A DNA stretch of 64,000 nt. It comes from an uncultured Lachnospiraceae bacterium. Lineage in GTDB: Bacteria; Bacillota; Clostridia; Lachnospirales; Lachnospiraceae. Under the pieces are notes generated by a model. That model was not told the origin of the DNA, searched no databases, and saw nothing but the letters and a program-made list of their open reading frames with translations. Of this stretch, positions 23,107 through 33,181 are shown one piece after another; the first letter of the stretch is position 1; each line of letters opens with the position of its first letter. The translations under genes were made by a program, and so were the position numbers. The stretch spans positions 62,001 to 126,000 of the forward strand of contig CAJTPM010000011.1 in NCBI GenBank assembly GCA_910578085.1. Direction: 5' to 3'.

Positions 23107-25137
23107 ATGGCAGCTATTCATGTATTAAGTCATGAGACAATCGACAGGATCGCAGCCGGCGAAGTAGTGGAACGACCTTCCAGTATCGTGAAGGAACTGG
23201 TGGAAAATGCCATCGATGCCGGGGCAACGGCAGTTACAGTGGAAATTAAGGACGGCGGCATCAGTTTTATCCGGGTCAGTGACAACGGCTGCGGTATTGA
23301 AAAATCGGAGATCCGCAGAGCCTTCCTGCGCCATGCCACCTCCAAGATACAGGATGCGGAGGATCTGCTTCGGCTGCATTCTCTGGGATTTCGCGGGGAG
23401 GCTTTAAGCAGTATTTCCGCAGTCTCCCAGACGGAGATGATCACCAAAACAAAAGCGGAACTGACAGGGGTCCGCATCAGTATGGAGGGATCTGCGGAAA
23501 CGGATTTTGAGGAGGTTGGCGCGCCTGAGGGGACGACGATTATTGTGCGCAACCTGTTTTTCAATGTGCCCGCAAGGCGGAAATTCCTGAAACAGCCTGC
23601 TACTGAGGGCGGTTATGTGGCAGATCTGATGGAGCATCTGGCATTGGCAAATTCGCGGATCTCTTTCCAGTTTATCCAGAATAATCAGGTGAAGTTTTCC
23701 ACCGCCGGAAATGGAATTTTAAATCAGACGGTATACAAACTTTATGGGAAGGACATGACAGATGCCTTAATCCCGATTGAGCGGCAGGGGGAGGGCATTC
23801 GTCTCTCCGGTTTCCTTGGAAAACCTTCCTGTAACCGTTCCAACAGAAATTATGAATTCTATTTTCTGAACGGCAGATATATTAAGAGCAGTCTGGTAGC
23901 CAAAGCGCTGGAGGAAGGTTACAGATCTTACCTGATGCAGCACAAATACCCGTTCTGTGTGCTGATGATGGATGTGGATCCTGTTCGGGTAGATGTGAAT
24001 GTTCATCCCGCAAAGATGGAAGTCCGATTTACGGAGGAAATGCGCGTCTATGAATTTCTTCTGGAGTCTGTCAGGGAAGTGCTGGCCGCTCATGAAATGA
24101 TACCGGAAATCGCCCTGACAGAGCCGGAAAAAGAGATTAAAAAGGAGAAAGCCATCGAACCGTTCCAGAAAAATCGGACAGAGGTAAGGACAGAAAGTAT
24201 AAAAAATATTTTACCGGCAGATACTGTGACAGAAAATAATCCGAAAGTCTCTTCCAAAGATTTCTTTGTGGATTTTGATGAGATGGAAGAGAAGGGGACA
24301 AAGACAGGAGCTTCATCAGGCGGACTCCCCGAAAAAAGAGTACAGGAAGTAAACAGCCTGAGCATGAAAAAGACTGCTTCAGAAGAGCTGTTTGCCGGAA
24401 AGGTGCAGGATGAGGAAGAAATATATGTGACCGAGCCGGTCAACCGAGAGGAGAATGGGATCTGTGCAGTAAAAAGCCTGTCACCGGCTTTTGAAGGACC
24501 TGCAATTTCCGACACAAAGCAGTTGAATCTTTTTGAGGAACGGATCATCTCTGAGACAGGAAGACAGAAATTCCAGATCCTGGGACAGGCCTTTGATACA
24601 TACTGGATCGTTGTGCATGAGGATAGACTGCTGATGATCGACCAGCATGCCGCCCATGAGAAGGTGAAGTATGAGCGGATCATGAAGGCGGTCAAAGAAA
24701 GTGATGTAGTGTCACAGTATCTCTATCCGCCGCTTGTGCTTTCTCTGTCCGGCAGAGAGCAGGAGATCCTTTCCCGTTACAGGGAAGCCTTTGAAAAACT
24801 GGGTTTTGAGCTGGAATATTTCGGCGGTAACGAGATCAACATCCGAAGCGCGCCGGCGGAACTGTTCGGCAGCACGATAAAAGATATGTTTCTGGAAGTG
24901 CTGGACGAACTCTCCGTCACAGGTGTCGGACGGGCAAAGAGCACAGAGGAGCGGATTGCCACGATGGCCTGCAAGGCGGCGGTGAAAGGGAACATGCGTA
25001 TGAGCGTGCCGGAGATGGAGGCGTTGCTCGATGAACTTCTGACACTGGACAATCCCTACTTTTGTCCCCACGGCAGGCCGACGATCATTTCCTTCACAAG
25101 ACAGGAACTGGAGAAAAAATTTAAGCGGATCGTATAA
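23107..25137 (+). CDS. mutL: DNA mismatch repair protein MutL
   Basis: 676 residues. The GHKL ATPase motifs are ELVENAIDAG, SDNGCGI, RHATSKI and GFRGEALSSI. The C-terminal endonuclease motif is intact as DQHAAHEKVKYE, with ACKAAVKGN and CPHGRPT also present, so this is a nicking MutL as in Gram-positives without MutH. ATG 23107 is chosen for its AAGGAGA site; an upstream frame begins at 23080. The gene follows the FAD dehydrogenase by 23 bases. Confidence 0.96.
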   Translation: MAAIHVLSHETIDRIAAGEVVERPSSIVKELVENAIDAGATAVTVEIKDGGISFIRVSDNGCGIEKSEIRRAFLRHATSKIQDAEDLLRLHSLGFRGEALSSISAVSQTEMITKTKAELTGVRISMEGSAETDFEEVGAPEGTTIIVRNLFFNVPARRKFLKQPATEGGYVADLMEHLALANSRISFQFIQNNQVKFSTAGNGILNQTVYKLYGKDMTDALIPIERQGEGIRLSGFLGKPSCNRSNRNYEFYFLNGRYIKSSLVAKALEEGYRSYLMQHKYPFCVLMMDVDPVRVDVNVHPAKMEVRFTEEMRVYEFLLESVREVLAAHEMIPEIALTEPEKEIKKEKAIEPFQKNRTEVRTESIKNILPADTVTENNPKVSSKDFFVDFDEMEEKGTKTGASSGGLPEKRVQEVNSLSMKKTASEELFAGKVQDEEEIYVTEPVNREENGICAVKSLSPAFEGPAISDTKQLNLFEERIISETGRQKFQILGQAFDTYWIVVHEDRLLMIDQHAAHEKVKYERIMKAVKESDVVSQYLYPPLVLSLSGREQEILSRYREAFEKLGFELEYFGGNEINIRSAPAELFGSTIKDMFLEVLDELSVTGVGRAKSTEERIATMACKAAVKGNMRMSVPEMEALLDELLTLDNPYFCPHGRPTIISFTRQELEKKFKRIV

Positions 25138-25263
25138 TCCTCAAATAATCCGGCAGGAAACCTACGGGTATCCAGGCAGCAGCGCAGACTGATAATTCGC
25201 ATAATCAACAGATTGCCGCGAGTGTCCTTGTTCGCGGGAATAGGGTAATGGGGTATTTCAGAA

Positions 25264-26250
25264 ATGAAAGACACACACACATCCTATAACAGGGAAAAAC
25301 TTCACACACTTCGTCCTCTTATTGTATTGACAGGGCCTACCGCTGTCGGAAAAACGGCGGTTTCTGTTGAGTTTGCAAAAGCTGTGCAGGGAGAGATCAT
25401 TTCTGCGGATTCCATGCAGGTCTACAGAGGAATGGATATCGGTTCGGCGAAAATCGGGGCGGAGGAGATGGCAGGTGTCAGACATCACCTGTTAGATATT
25501 TTAGAACCTGAAGAGAACTTTAATGTGATGCTTTTCCAGCGGCTTGCAAAAGAAAAGATAGAGGAGATCTACGACCGCAGCCACATTCCAATTCTGACCG
25601 GCGGCACCGGATTTTATATCCAGTCGGTACTTTATGACATTGCGTTTACGGTGGAAACTGATATGAGTGTCAGAGACAGGCTGGAATGGGAGGCGTTGGA
25701 GAAGGGGGCAGAATATCTCCACGAAAAGCTCACCGCCGTAGACCCTGTGACGGCCGAAAATATCCATGCCAACAATGTCAGGCGGGTGATCCGTGCATTG
25801 GAGTTTTATGAGCTGAACGGTTATCCTCTGTCGGAACATAATGCGAAAGAGAGACAGAAAAGTTCACCGTATCTGTTTCGCTATTATGTGCTCAATGAGC
25901 CCAGGGAACTGCTCTATGAGAAAATTGAAAGCCGGGTGGATGGTATGATGGCGCAGGGGCTTGTAGCGGAAGTGAAGGCGCTGAAGGAGAGGGGATGTAC
26001 CAGAGATATGGTTTCCATGCAGGGCCTGGGCTACAAGGAGATTCTGGATTATCTGGATGGCGTCTGTACACTGGAAGCTGCTGTTGATACGATCAAAAGG
26101 GAAACGAGGCATTTCGCCAAAAGGCAGCTCACCTGGTTTCGCCGGGAAAAGGAAGTGACCTGGGTAGAGAAAAAAAACTTTGCAGATATGTGGGAGCTTT
26201 TTGATTTTTTGATAAAAGATTTTGAAACAAATATCGGTAAAAAGTTATGA
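25264..26250 (+). CDS. miaA: tRNA dimethylallyltransferase
   Basis: 328 residues. The P-loop is GPTAVGKTAVS, followed by DSMQVYRGMDIGSAK, GGTGFYIQSVL, NNVRRVIRALE and a C-terminal TRHFAKRQLTWFRR. It transfers a dimethylallyl group to A37 of tRNA, the substrate of MiaB. The ribosome site is weak. Presence of miaB at the head and miaA at the end of the cluster brackets the mismatch-repair genes. Confidence 0.96.
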   Translation: MKDTHTSYNREKLHTLRPLIVLTGPTAVGKTAVSVEFAKAVQGEIISADSMQVYRGMDIGSAKIGAEEMAGVRHHLLDILEPEENFNVMLFQRLAKEKIEEIYDRSHIPILTGGTGFYIQSVLYDIAFTVETDMSVRDRLEWEALEKGAEYLHEKLTAVDPVTAENIHANNVRRVIRALEFYELNGYPLSEHNAKERQKSSPYLFRYYVLNEPRELLYEKIESRVDGMMAQGLVAEVKALKERGCTRDMVSMQGLGYKEILDYLDGVCTLEAAVDTIKRETRHFAKRQLTWFRREKEVTWVEKKNFADMWELFDFLIKDFETNIGKKL

Positions 26251-26337
26251 CAGTGATTTTTGAGAGAAACTTCTGAAAGACGAATATTATCAGGAATAAT
26301 AGTAATGTTTTTTGTAACTTGAGAGAGGAACATTGTT

Positions 26338-26937
26338 ATGATAGAAAAAACACATATCAAATTGGAAACAGCGCGTCTGATTCTGCGTCCCTGGGAGAAG
26401 GCAGACGCGGAAAGTTTATACGAATATGCGAGAGATCCGGCTGTAGGGCCAGTGGCGGGCTGGCCTGTACATACCAGTGTGGAAAGCAGCAGAGAAATCA
26501 TACGGACTGTCTTCGCGGCGGATGAGACGTATGCGGTCTGCCTGAAGGAAGATAATAAGGCGATCGGGTGCGTCGCCGTCACGGTCGGAGCGGAGAGCAA
26601 TTTAAACCTGTCAGAAACGGAGGGAGAGATAGGATACTGGATTGGTGTGCCCTTCTGGGGACAGGGACTGATACCGGAAGCCGTGCGGGAACTGATACGC
26701 CGCAGTTTTGAGGATCTGGGGCTTGTCAAACTCTGGTGCGGATATTTTGAGGGAAATACCAAATCGAAGAGAGTGCAGGAGAAATGCGGCTTTGTTTACC
26801 ATCATACGAATAAGGACATGCACTGGAAGCTGATGGACGATATCCGGACGGAGCATGTCACCTGTCTGACGAGGGATGACTGGGAGCGAAAACAGGCTGA
26901 GAATAGAGATAATCGGAAAGAAGTGAATGATCGATGA
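26338..26937 (+). CDS. GNAT-family N-acetyltransferase (RimJ/RimL-like)
   Basis: 199 residues. The start (IKLETARLILRPWEKADAES) and the acetyl-CoA region (EIGYWIGVPFWGQGLIPEAV) are typical of RimJ/RimL-type GNAT enzymes. A C-terminal KLWCGYFEGNTKSKRVQEK stretch also fits. Acceptor unknown. It follows miaA by 87 bases and may be co-transcribed. Confidence 0.9.
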   Translation: MIEKTHIKLETARLILRPWEKADAESLYEYARDPAVGPVAGWPVHTSVESSREIIRTVFAADETYAVCLKEDNKAIGCVAVTVGAESNLNLSETEGEIGYWIGVPFWGQGLIPEAVRELIRRSFEDLGLVKLWCGYFEGNTKSKRVQEKCGFVYHHTNKDMHWKLMDDIRTEHVTCLTRDDWERKQAENRDNRKEVNDR

Positions 26938-26979
26938 AAAAACTTTTAATGTGCTGTAAATCGGCAGAATAAAAGCTTC

Positions 26980-27040
26980 TTGACTTATGTAGATTACCGA
27001 TATATTATATAGATAATAGATGTATCGATAATCTATATAA
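26980..27040 (+). promoter_or_regulatory. Promoter with a 10-bp inverted repeat before the S8-like peptidase gene
   Basis: TTGACT (26980-26985), 17 bases, TATTAT (27003-27008). A perfect inverted repeat, TTATATAGAT (27005-27014) and ATCTATATAA (27031-27040), starts within the -10 box and extends over the likely transcription start, the position of a repressor operator. Confidence 0.65.
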
Positions 27041-27095
27041 AGAAAAGGAGCAGGATCGAATCATCAGGCGCCGACGGTTTGGTCCGAAAGAGAAA

Positions 27096-28346
27096 ATGAA
27101 ACATGGAAAAAAGAAATATCTGCTTATTATTTTGCCTGTTCTGGTACTGACCGCCGGGGGCATCCTGGTCTGGTATCTGACTGGTGGTTTTATGAGTCCC
27201 GTGACCGGACGGATTGAGGATGAGGATTACAGGGCGGGCAACAGGAAGTACTACAGACGGGAACAGTATTTCCCGTTACAGAGGGGCGTATTATCGGAAA
27301 TCCCCGAGATAGATGAAAATATGGGCCTGGATCTGCGGGGAAGCGACGCTTCCAGTCTGGATCTTGCACAGGAGAGAGCGCTTTTGGATCTTGCAACCTT
27401 TGACAGCGCCACAGTCTGGCCGGAAGCGTTGCCGGAAGACTTTTTTCCGGAACGGATCATGGAAACCGGAAAAAATCCCGGCCTCGGCATAAGAGCACTC
27501 CATGAAAAGGGGATCACCGGTGAGGGCGTAAGCATCGCCATTGTGGATCAGGCGTTAAATCCGGAGCATGTGGAATACGCGGACAACCTGATGAACTATG
27601 AGTTATTGCACTGCAGCGATCAGGCGGCGCAGATGCATGGTTCCGCAGTGACCAGCATCGCCGTCGGGAAAACCTGCGGCGTAGCGCCAGGAGCTGATGT
27701 CTATTATATCGCTTCCACCTTCGGTACTTACGGTTTTGGCAGCATGAAGATGGACTTAAACTACATGGCGGACAGCATCGACCGGGTATTAGAGATCAAT
27801 AAGCTGCTACCTGTGGAGAAAAAGATCCGTGTGATCTCTATCTCCAGAGGATTCAGTTCCGAAAAAGGTTCCGACGAGGTGCGGGCGGCCATCGAGCGGG
27901 CGAAAGAGGAGGACGTGTTTGTAATCACCACCTCCACGGATGCTAATTACGGTTTCGCGTTGATGGGACTTGGAAGAGAACAGACCGCAGATCCCGACAG
28001 CGTATCGGTCTACGGTCCGGGGCACTTCTGGAGCGGGGAATTTTACAGGGACGGCATAGCAGATCCCGCCCATATACTGCTAGTGCCTATGGATGCGAGG
28101 ACTTACGCTTCCTGGTACGATACGGGCGGCTATGAGTTTGCCTCCTCCGGGGGCTTAAGCTGGTCCGTCCCCTGGCTTGCCGGGCTGTACGCCCTCTGTC
28201 TGCAGACGGATCAGGACCTTACACCCGAAGAATTTATTCAGACTGCGTTTGAGACCGGCACAGTGCAGACATTAGAGTACGAGGGGACTTCTTATGAACT
28301 GGGGACAATTGTGGATCCGACAGCACTGACAGAAGCGTTGGAGTAA
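27096..28346 (+). CDS. Membrane-anchored S8 (subtilisin-like) peptidase
   Basis: 416 residues. An N-terminal Lys-rich segment and one hydrophobic stretch (YLLIILPVLVLTAGGILVWYL) anchor it with the domain outside. The S8 triad is visible as Asp in SIAIVDQALNPEH, His in MHGSAVTSIAVG and Ser in GLSWSVPWLAGLYAL, which replaces the usual GTSMAxPHVAG. ATG 27096 has only a weak site. A strong AAAAGGAG lies at 27042-27049, with no standard start codon between it and the ATG in this frame. Likely role: processing of exported proteins. Substrate unknown. Confidence 0.8.
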   Translation: MKHGKKKYLLIILPVLVLTAGGILVWYLTGGFMSPVTGRIEDEDYRAGNRKYYRREQYFPLQRGVLSEIPEIDENMGLDLRGSDASSLDLAQERALLDLATFDSATVWPEALPEDFFPERIMETGKNPGLGIRALHEKGITGEGVSIAIVDQALNPEHVEYADNLMNYELLHCSDQAAQMHGSAVTSIAVGKTCGVAPGADVYYIASTFGTYGFGSMKMDLNYMADSIDRVLEINKLLPVEKKIRVISISRGFSSEKGSDEVRAAIERAKEEDVFVITTSTDANYGFALMGLGREQTADPDSVSVYGPGHFWSGEFYRDGIADPAHILLVPMDARTYASWYDTGGYEFASSGGLSWSVPWLAGLYALCLQTDQDLTPEEFIQTAFETGTVQTLEYEGTSYELGTIVDPTALTEALE

Positions 28347-28507
28347 AGAAAATGTCCACTGTTTTGCGGAAGATACGGATATGATGAAAAAAGAGGAAGA
28401 ACAGGCAGCTATGTGATTTTTGTCCTGTTTGTCATGGCCGCAGTACCGGGCAATATTGTGAAAAAAGGTCGGTACGCCCAAAATAAGTGATTGGAGAATA
28501 AAAACAG

Positions 28508-29797
28508 ATGGAACAGTATTACAGACAACTCGGTATCTCATCCGATGTCTATCATTTCTGCCAGAGAATCTGGGACTCTCTAGCAGAACGCTTTGCAAAG
28601 ATCGATGCGGTATCTGAGGCAAATCAGCTGAAGGTTTTGAAGTCATTGCAGGAAAATCAGGTCTCCGAGGCCTGCATGCTTGGTACTACGGGCTACGGCT
28701 ACAATGATCTGGGACGGGATACGTTAGAAAAAGTTTATGCAGGCATCTTCCATACGGAAGATGCCCTGGTACGTCCCCAGATCACCTGCGGCACCCATGC
28801 GCTGGCGTTAGCGTTACTGAGTAACTTACGCCCCGGTGACGAACTGCTTTCGCCGGTAGGAAAGCCCTATGATACGCTGGAGGAGGTTATCGGTATCCGC
28901 CCTTCAAAGGGGTCTTTGGCTGAGTACGGCATTACCTACGCGCAGGTGGATCTGCTGCCTGACGGCGGTTTTGACTGGGAAGGCATCGAAAAGGCGATAA
29001 ACGAACGGACGCGCCTTGTGACGATTCAGCGTTCCAAAGGCTATGCTACCCGTCCCACACTGTCCGTGGAGCGGATCGGAGAACTGATCGACTTTATAAA
29101 AAAAATAAAACCGGATGTGCTCTGTATGGTGGATAACTGTTATGGGGAATTTGTGGAGACCATCGAGCCTACGGATGTGGGGGCGGATATGGCAGTGGGA
29201 TCCCTGATCAAAAATCCAGGCGGCGGCATTGCACCCATTGGCGGCTATATCGCAGGAAAAAAAGAATGCGTAGAGAATGCGGCCTTCCGCCTCACCAGCC
29301 CGGGACTCGGCAAAGAGGTGGGGGCTTCCTTGGGGATTTTGAGTGGTTTCTATGAGGGACTGTTTTTGGCGCCGAATGTGACCGCGAGCGCATTAAAAGG
29401 AGCTGTTTTTGCAGCAAATGTCTACGGGAGACTGGGATTTGAAGTGATTCCGGATGGCACCAAAGAGCGGTATGATATCATTCAGGCTGTATGCTTTGGG
29501 AAGCCGGAAGCACTGATCGCGTTTTGCGAGGGCATTCAGGCCGCTTCACCGGTGGATTCCCACGTATGTCCTGAGCCCTGGGCGATGCCGGGCTATGACA
29601 GCGATGTGATTATGGCTGCCGGGGCCTTTGTGTCCGGCTCTTCCATTGAACTATCTGCAGACGGCCCGTTGAAATATCCATATGCTGCTTATTTTCAGGG
29701 GGGCATCACCTGGCAGCACGCAAAATTTGGTATTATGCGGTCTTTGCAGGCTCTTGTCGACAAAGGACTGGTTTTATCAGAACTTCAGAATTTGTGA
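28508..29797 (+). CDS. Methionine gamma-lyase-family PLP enzyme (aluminum resistance protein type)
   Basis: 429 residues of the fold-type I PLP family to which YnbB of Bacillus belongs. The PLP-binding Lys lies in VGSLIKNPGGGIAPIGGY; the cofactor phosphate region is seen as CGTHALALAL and VDNCYGEF. It is a common neighbour of miaA in Clostridia. The annotation as aluminum resistance is historical; the likely activity is a C-S lyase or related PLP reaction. Confidence 0.9.
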   Translation: MEQYYRQLGISSDVYHFCQRIWDSLAERFAKIDAVSEANQLKVLKSLQENQVSEACMLGTTGYGYNDLGRDTLEKVYAGIFHTEDALVRPQITCGTHALALALLSNLRPGDELLSPVGKPYDTLEEVIGIRPSKGSLAEYGITYAQVDLLPDGGFDWEGIEKAINERTRLVTIQRSKGYATRPTLSVERIGELIDFIKKIKPDVLCMVDNCYGEFVETIEPTDVGADMAVGSLIKNPGGGIAPIGGYIAGKKECVENAAFRLTSPGLGKEVGASLGILSGFYEGLFLAPNVTASALKGAVFAANVYGRLGFEVIPDGTKERYDIIQAVCFGKPEALIAFCEGIQAASPVDSHVCPEPWAMPGYDSDVIMAAGAFVSGSSIELSADGPLKYPYAAYFQGGITWQHAKFGIMRSLQALVDKGLVLSELQNL

Positions 29798-30015
29798 TGA
29801 CAAATTTTGTCTAAAAAAGTGGGGGTTTTTATGTACAGAAAAGGGATTTTGTGTTAGTATGTTAGAAGCGTAAAAAATGGGGGATGCCGGAAAGGAAAAA
29901 ATATTATCCTATTTTGGCCGGTATAGTATTCCAAATATGGTAAATACTATGAAGGAATCACCAAAAAGAATGCGTGAGCGATGAGTTTCTGCCCGGAGAG
30001 TGGAAAGGAAAGCAG

Positions 30016-30690
30016 ATGCATTCATACGATATGAAACCCTATGAAATAGTGAAAGAATATGGGGTGGAAGCTTTAGAGGATGACGAGCTTTTAGCCGTGT
30101 TTATCAGGACCGGGACAAAAGAACAGAATGCGGTGGAAGTGGCAAACCGGATTCTTGACAGTTTTCCGGAGAGAAGCCTGTTGGGGTTGTGCCGTATTCC
30201 CTGGCGGGAACTGATGAAAATATCCGGCATCGGCGAAGTAAAGGCTATCAGGCTGAAATGTCTGGCGGAGCTCGCAAGGCGGATATCCCGGATGACAGCA
30301 AAGAAAGGGCTGAAATTCGACAGGCCGGAGACGATATGGCAGTACTATAAAGAAAGTATGCGCCATGAGGAACGGGAGAGAGTGCTGTTGATCATGCTGG
30401 ATCAGAAACTGCGGATGATCTGCGATGCCGTGCTCTCCATTGGAACTATCAGAGAATCCGTGGTTTCACCACGGGAATTATTTATCATGGCACTCAGAGA
30501 AAAAGCAGTACAGATCATGCTGGTCCACAATCATCCCAGCGGTGACCCCACACCCAGCAGAGCAGATCTGGAAATTACAGAACGGGTAAGGCTGCTTGGG
30601 GCGATGATGGAAATACCGCTTGTGGACCATATCATTATCGGAGATAAAACATATTGCAGTCTGCGGGAAAACGGATACCTTGTAATATAA
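30016..30690 (+). CDS. radC: RadC/MPN-domain protein
   Basis: 224 residues. N-terminal helix-hairpin-helix (ISGIGEVKAIRLK) and a C-terminal MPN/JAMM domain with the metal motif in HNHPSGDPTPSRAD. ATG 30016 follows GGAAAGGA and fits the family start; GTG 29974 would add 14 residues. Its biochemical role is unsettled, despite the name. It precedes mreB as in many Clostridia. Confidence 0.93.
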   Translation: MHSYDMKPYEIVKEYGVEALEDDELLAVFIRTGTKEQNAVEVANRILDSFPERSLLGLCRIPWRELMKISGIGEVKAIRLKCLAELARRISRMTAKKGLKFDRPETIWQYYKESMRHEERERVLLIMLDQKLRMICDAVLSIGTIRESVVSPRELFIMALREKAVQIMLVHNHPSGDPTPSRADLEITERVRLLGAMMEIPLVDHIIIGDKTYCSLRENGYLVI

Positions 30691-30776
30691 AAAGTGCGAT
30701 GGCATGAGCTGTCTCAGAAATGTATACCACTTTTTTACAGGAAAAAGCTTATTCGCAAAATGAAAGGAGTACGGTT

Positions 30777-31787
30777 TTGGCTAACAACATTTTCGGCATC
30801 GATTTGGGGACAAATAATATTAAGATTTTTAATAAGAGTGACGATTCTATCATGGTGGAAAAAAACATGATAGCTATTGAAAATAAGAAGAATCTGTTTG
30901 CCTATGGAGATTCTGCCTATGAAATGTATGAAAAAGCGCCGGGCAATATCCAGATTTCCTATCCGCTGTGTAATGGTGTGATTGCGGACATCCACAATAT
31001 GGAGACGTTGGTCCGGTATTTTATCACCGATCTTTCCAGGGGAACGATTAAGCCTTCTGATTTTTATATTGCAGTACCCACCGATGTGACTGAGGTGGAA
31101 AAAAGAGCTTTTTATGATCTGATCCGGGATGCCGGCGTAAAAGCGAAACGTATCATGATTGTGGAAAAAGCGGTAGCCGATGGCCTTGGGCTTGATATTG
31201 ATGTGAAAAATTCCCAGGGTGTGCTGGTCGTCAACGTAGGATACGATACGACGGAGGTTTCAATTCTTTCTCTGGGCGGCATCGTACTCAGCCGGCTGAT
31301 CAAAGTTGGGGGACTCAAATTTGATGACGCCATTCGTGCTGCGGTGCGGAAGGAATTCAGTCTTCTGATTGGTGGAAAGACTGCCGAGAATGTGAAATTT
31401 TCTCTTGCCGAGTTGGAGAAAGAGGGAAGGGGGGCACAGGTCTTCGGCCGGGATATTGTGACAGGGCTGCCTGTGGAACGGGAAATTCCGACAAAACTCA
31501 TCGATACCTGCCTGACGGAAAATTTCAATATGATCATCGATAATGTAAAAGTGATTCTGGAACGTACGCCGCCTGAACTGGCGGCAGACATTTACAGGCA
31601 CGGTATTTATCTCACCGGCGGCGCTTCTCAGGTGAACCATCTGGCGGAACTGATCAGCGTAGGTACGGGCTTAAAGGTGAACGTGGCTGCAGAACCCATG
31701 AACAGTGTGGTACTTGGTATTGCAAAGATCATCAAAGATGACAACTATAAATCCGTAGCATATTCTATTGAAGGAATGAGTAAATGA
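30777..31787 (+). CDS. mreB: Rod shape-determining protein MreB/Mbl
   Basis: 336 residues of the actin-like fold: phosphate-1 motif GIDLGTNNIKIF, VVNVGYDTTEVSIL (phosphate 2) and HGIYLTGGASQV (adenosine motif). It forms membrane filaments that guide cell-wall synthesis. TTG 30777 is chosen because AAAGGAG is at 30763-30769; the frame is open from 30720. Its 3' end overlaps mreC by four bases (ATGA). Confidence 0.95.
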   Translation: MANNIFGIDLGTNNIKIFNKSDDSIMVEKNMIAIENKKNLFAYGDSAYEMYEKAPGNIQISYPLCNGVIADIHNMETLVRYFITDLSRGTIKPSDFYIAVPTDVTEVEKRAFYDLIRDAGVKAKRIMIVEKAVADGLGLDIDVKNSQGVLVVNVGYDTTEVSILSLGGIVLSRLIKVGGLKFDDAIRAAVRKEFSLLIGGKTAENVKFSLAELEKEGRGAQVFGRDIVTGLPVEREIPTKLIDTCLTENFNMIIDNVKVILERTPPELAADIYRHGIYLTGGASQVNHLAELISVGTGLKVNVAAEPMNSVVLGIAKIIKDDNYKSVAYSIEGMSK

Positions 31788-32653
31788 GTCCAGTAGTAAG
31801 ACAAAAAGGAGAAAAATTTACATTACCGGGTAAATATCTCCTTTTTATTTTAACGATCCTGTGTACAGGACTGATGGTCCTGACTTTTACCACATCAGCG
31901 CTGAGTACGCCTCTGTCCTATGCGGCAGGTTTTCTGGTGGTGCCCTTTGAGAAGGGAATATCAAAAGTCGGAAGCTATCTGAACGAACGTACAGAAATGC
32001 TGCAGGAAATACAGAATCTGATTGAGGAGAACGAATCCTTAAAACAGCAGGTGGCGGATCTTACAAATGAGAATATTGCACTGCAGCAGGATCGGTTTGA
32101 GCTGACTAATCTGAGGCAGCTTTATGAACTGGATGCAGAGTATGCTGATTATGAAAAGATCGGCGCACGGGTGATTTCAAAAGACAGCGGTAACTGGTAT
32201 CATTCCTTTGTTATTGACAAGGGAACTGATGACGGAATTGCGGAAAATATGAATGTCATGGCGGGGGCAGGATTAGTTGGCAGAGTTACTTCCGTAGGGA
32301 AAAACTGGGCGAAGGTGACAACTATCATCAGTGATAATGTGAGTGCCAGCGGCACCGTATTATCCACCTCAGATAATCTGGTGGTCACCGGTAATCTGGA
32401 GACCTATGCAGATGGACTGATTGAATTTAACAAGCTGATCGATGAAAAAAATCAGGTGGTGGAGGGTGATAAGATCGTCACCTCCAATATCAGCGACCAC
32501 TATCTGCCCGGAATTCTGATCGGTTACATATCCAGTTTAAATACTGATTCCAACAATCTGACAAAATCAGGTTATGTGACGCCGGCAGTGGATTTCTCCC
32601 ATCTGGAAGAAGTTCTGGTTATTTTGGAAGAAAAACAGACGATCGAGGAATAA
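31784..32653 (+). CDS. mreC: Rod shape-determining protein MreC
   Basis: 289 residues with one N-terminal membrane segment (YLLFILTILCTGLMVLTF), a coiled coil (LIEENESLKQQVADLTNENI) and the beta-rich MreC domain with VMAGAGLVGRVTSVG. It links MreB to the periplasm-side wall enzymes. It overlaps mreB by four bases and mreD starts on the next base after its stop. Confidence 0.95.
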   Translation: MSPVVRQKGEKFTLPGKYLLFILTILCTGLMVLTFTTSALSTPLSYAAGFLVVPFEKGISKVGSYLNERTEMLQEIQNLIEENESLKQQVADLTNENIALQQDRFELTNLRQLYELDAEYADYEKIGARVISKDSGNWYHSFVIDKGTDDGIAENMNVMAGAGLVGRVTSVGKNWAKVTTIISDNVSASGTVLSTSDNLVVTGNLETYADGLIEFNKLIDEKNQVVEGDKIVTSNISDHYLPGILIGYISSLNTDSNNLTKSGYVTPAVDFSHLEEVLVILEEKQTIEE

Positions 32654-33181
32654 ATGCGTAAAAGATTATTATCTGTTCTATTTTATTTTATTATGTTTTT
32701 CTGCTTTATACTGCAGTGTACCCTGTTTAAGCGGCTCAGTTTCGGAGGCATCAGCCCTAACCTGTTACTGATCACGACCACTTCCCTGGGTTTCATGCGG
32801 GGGGAGAAGCAGGGGCTGTTGGCAGGTTTTGTCAGTGGGCTGTTTGTGGACATCTTTTTTGGCGACGTGATAGGGCTTTATGCCATGCTCTACATGTACA
32901 TCGGATACCTGAACGGAAAATTCAGCCGAATTTTCTATCCGGAAGATATAAAACTGCCGTTGGCATTAATCACTCTGAGTGATCTGTCCTACGGTATGGT
33001 CTGCTATATTGTACTGTTTTTATTGCGGGGCAGACTGAATTTTCCTTATTTTTTCTTTCACATTATCCTGCCGGAAACGGTATATACGATCGTGATGAGT
33101 ATTATTCTCTATCCGATCCTGTTAACTATATACAAACGGCTGAATATAGACGAAGACAGGAGCGAAACAGATTTTGTTTGA
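32654..33181 (+). CDS. mreD: Rod shape-determining protein MreD
   Basis: 175 residues, a small multi-pass membrane protein with about five hydrophobic segments (for example LSVLFYFIMFFCFILQCT, VCYIVLFLLRG and ETVYTIVMSIILYPILLTIY). It fits MreD in size and topology, directly after mreC and overlapping the PBP2 gene by eight bases. Confidence 0.92.
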   Translation: MRKRLLSVLFYFIMFFCFILQCTLFKRLSFGGISPNLLLITTTSLGFMRGEKQGLLAGFVSGLFVDIFFGDVIGLYAMLYMYIGYLNGKFSRIFYPEDIKLPLALITLSDLSYGMVCYIVLFLLRGRLNFPYFFFHIILPETVYTIVMSIILYPILLTIYKRLNIDEDRSETDFV

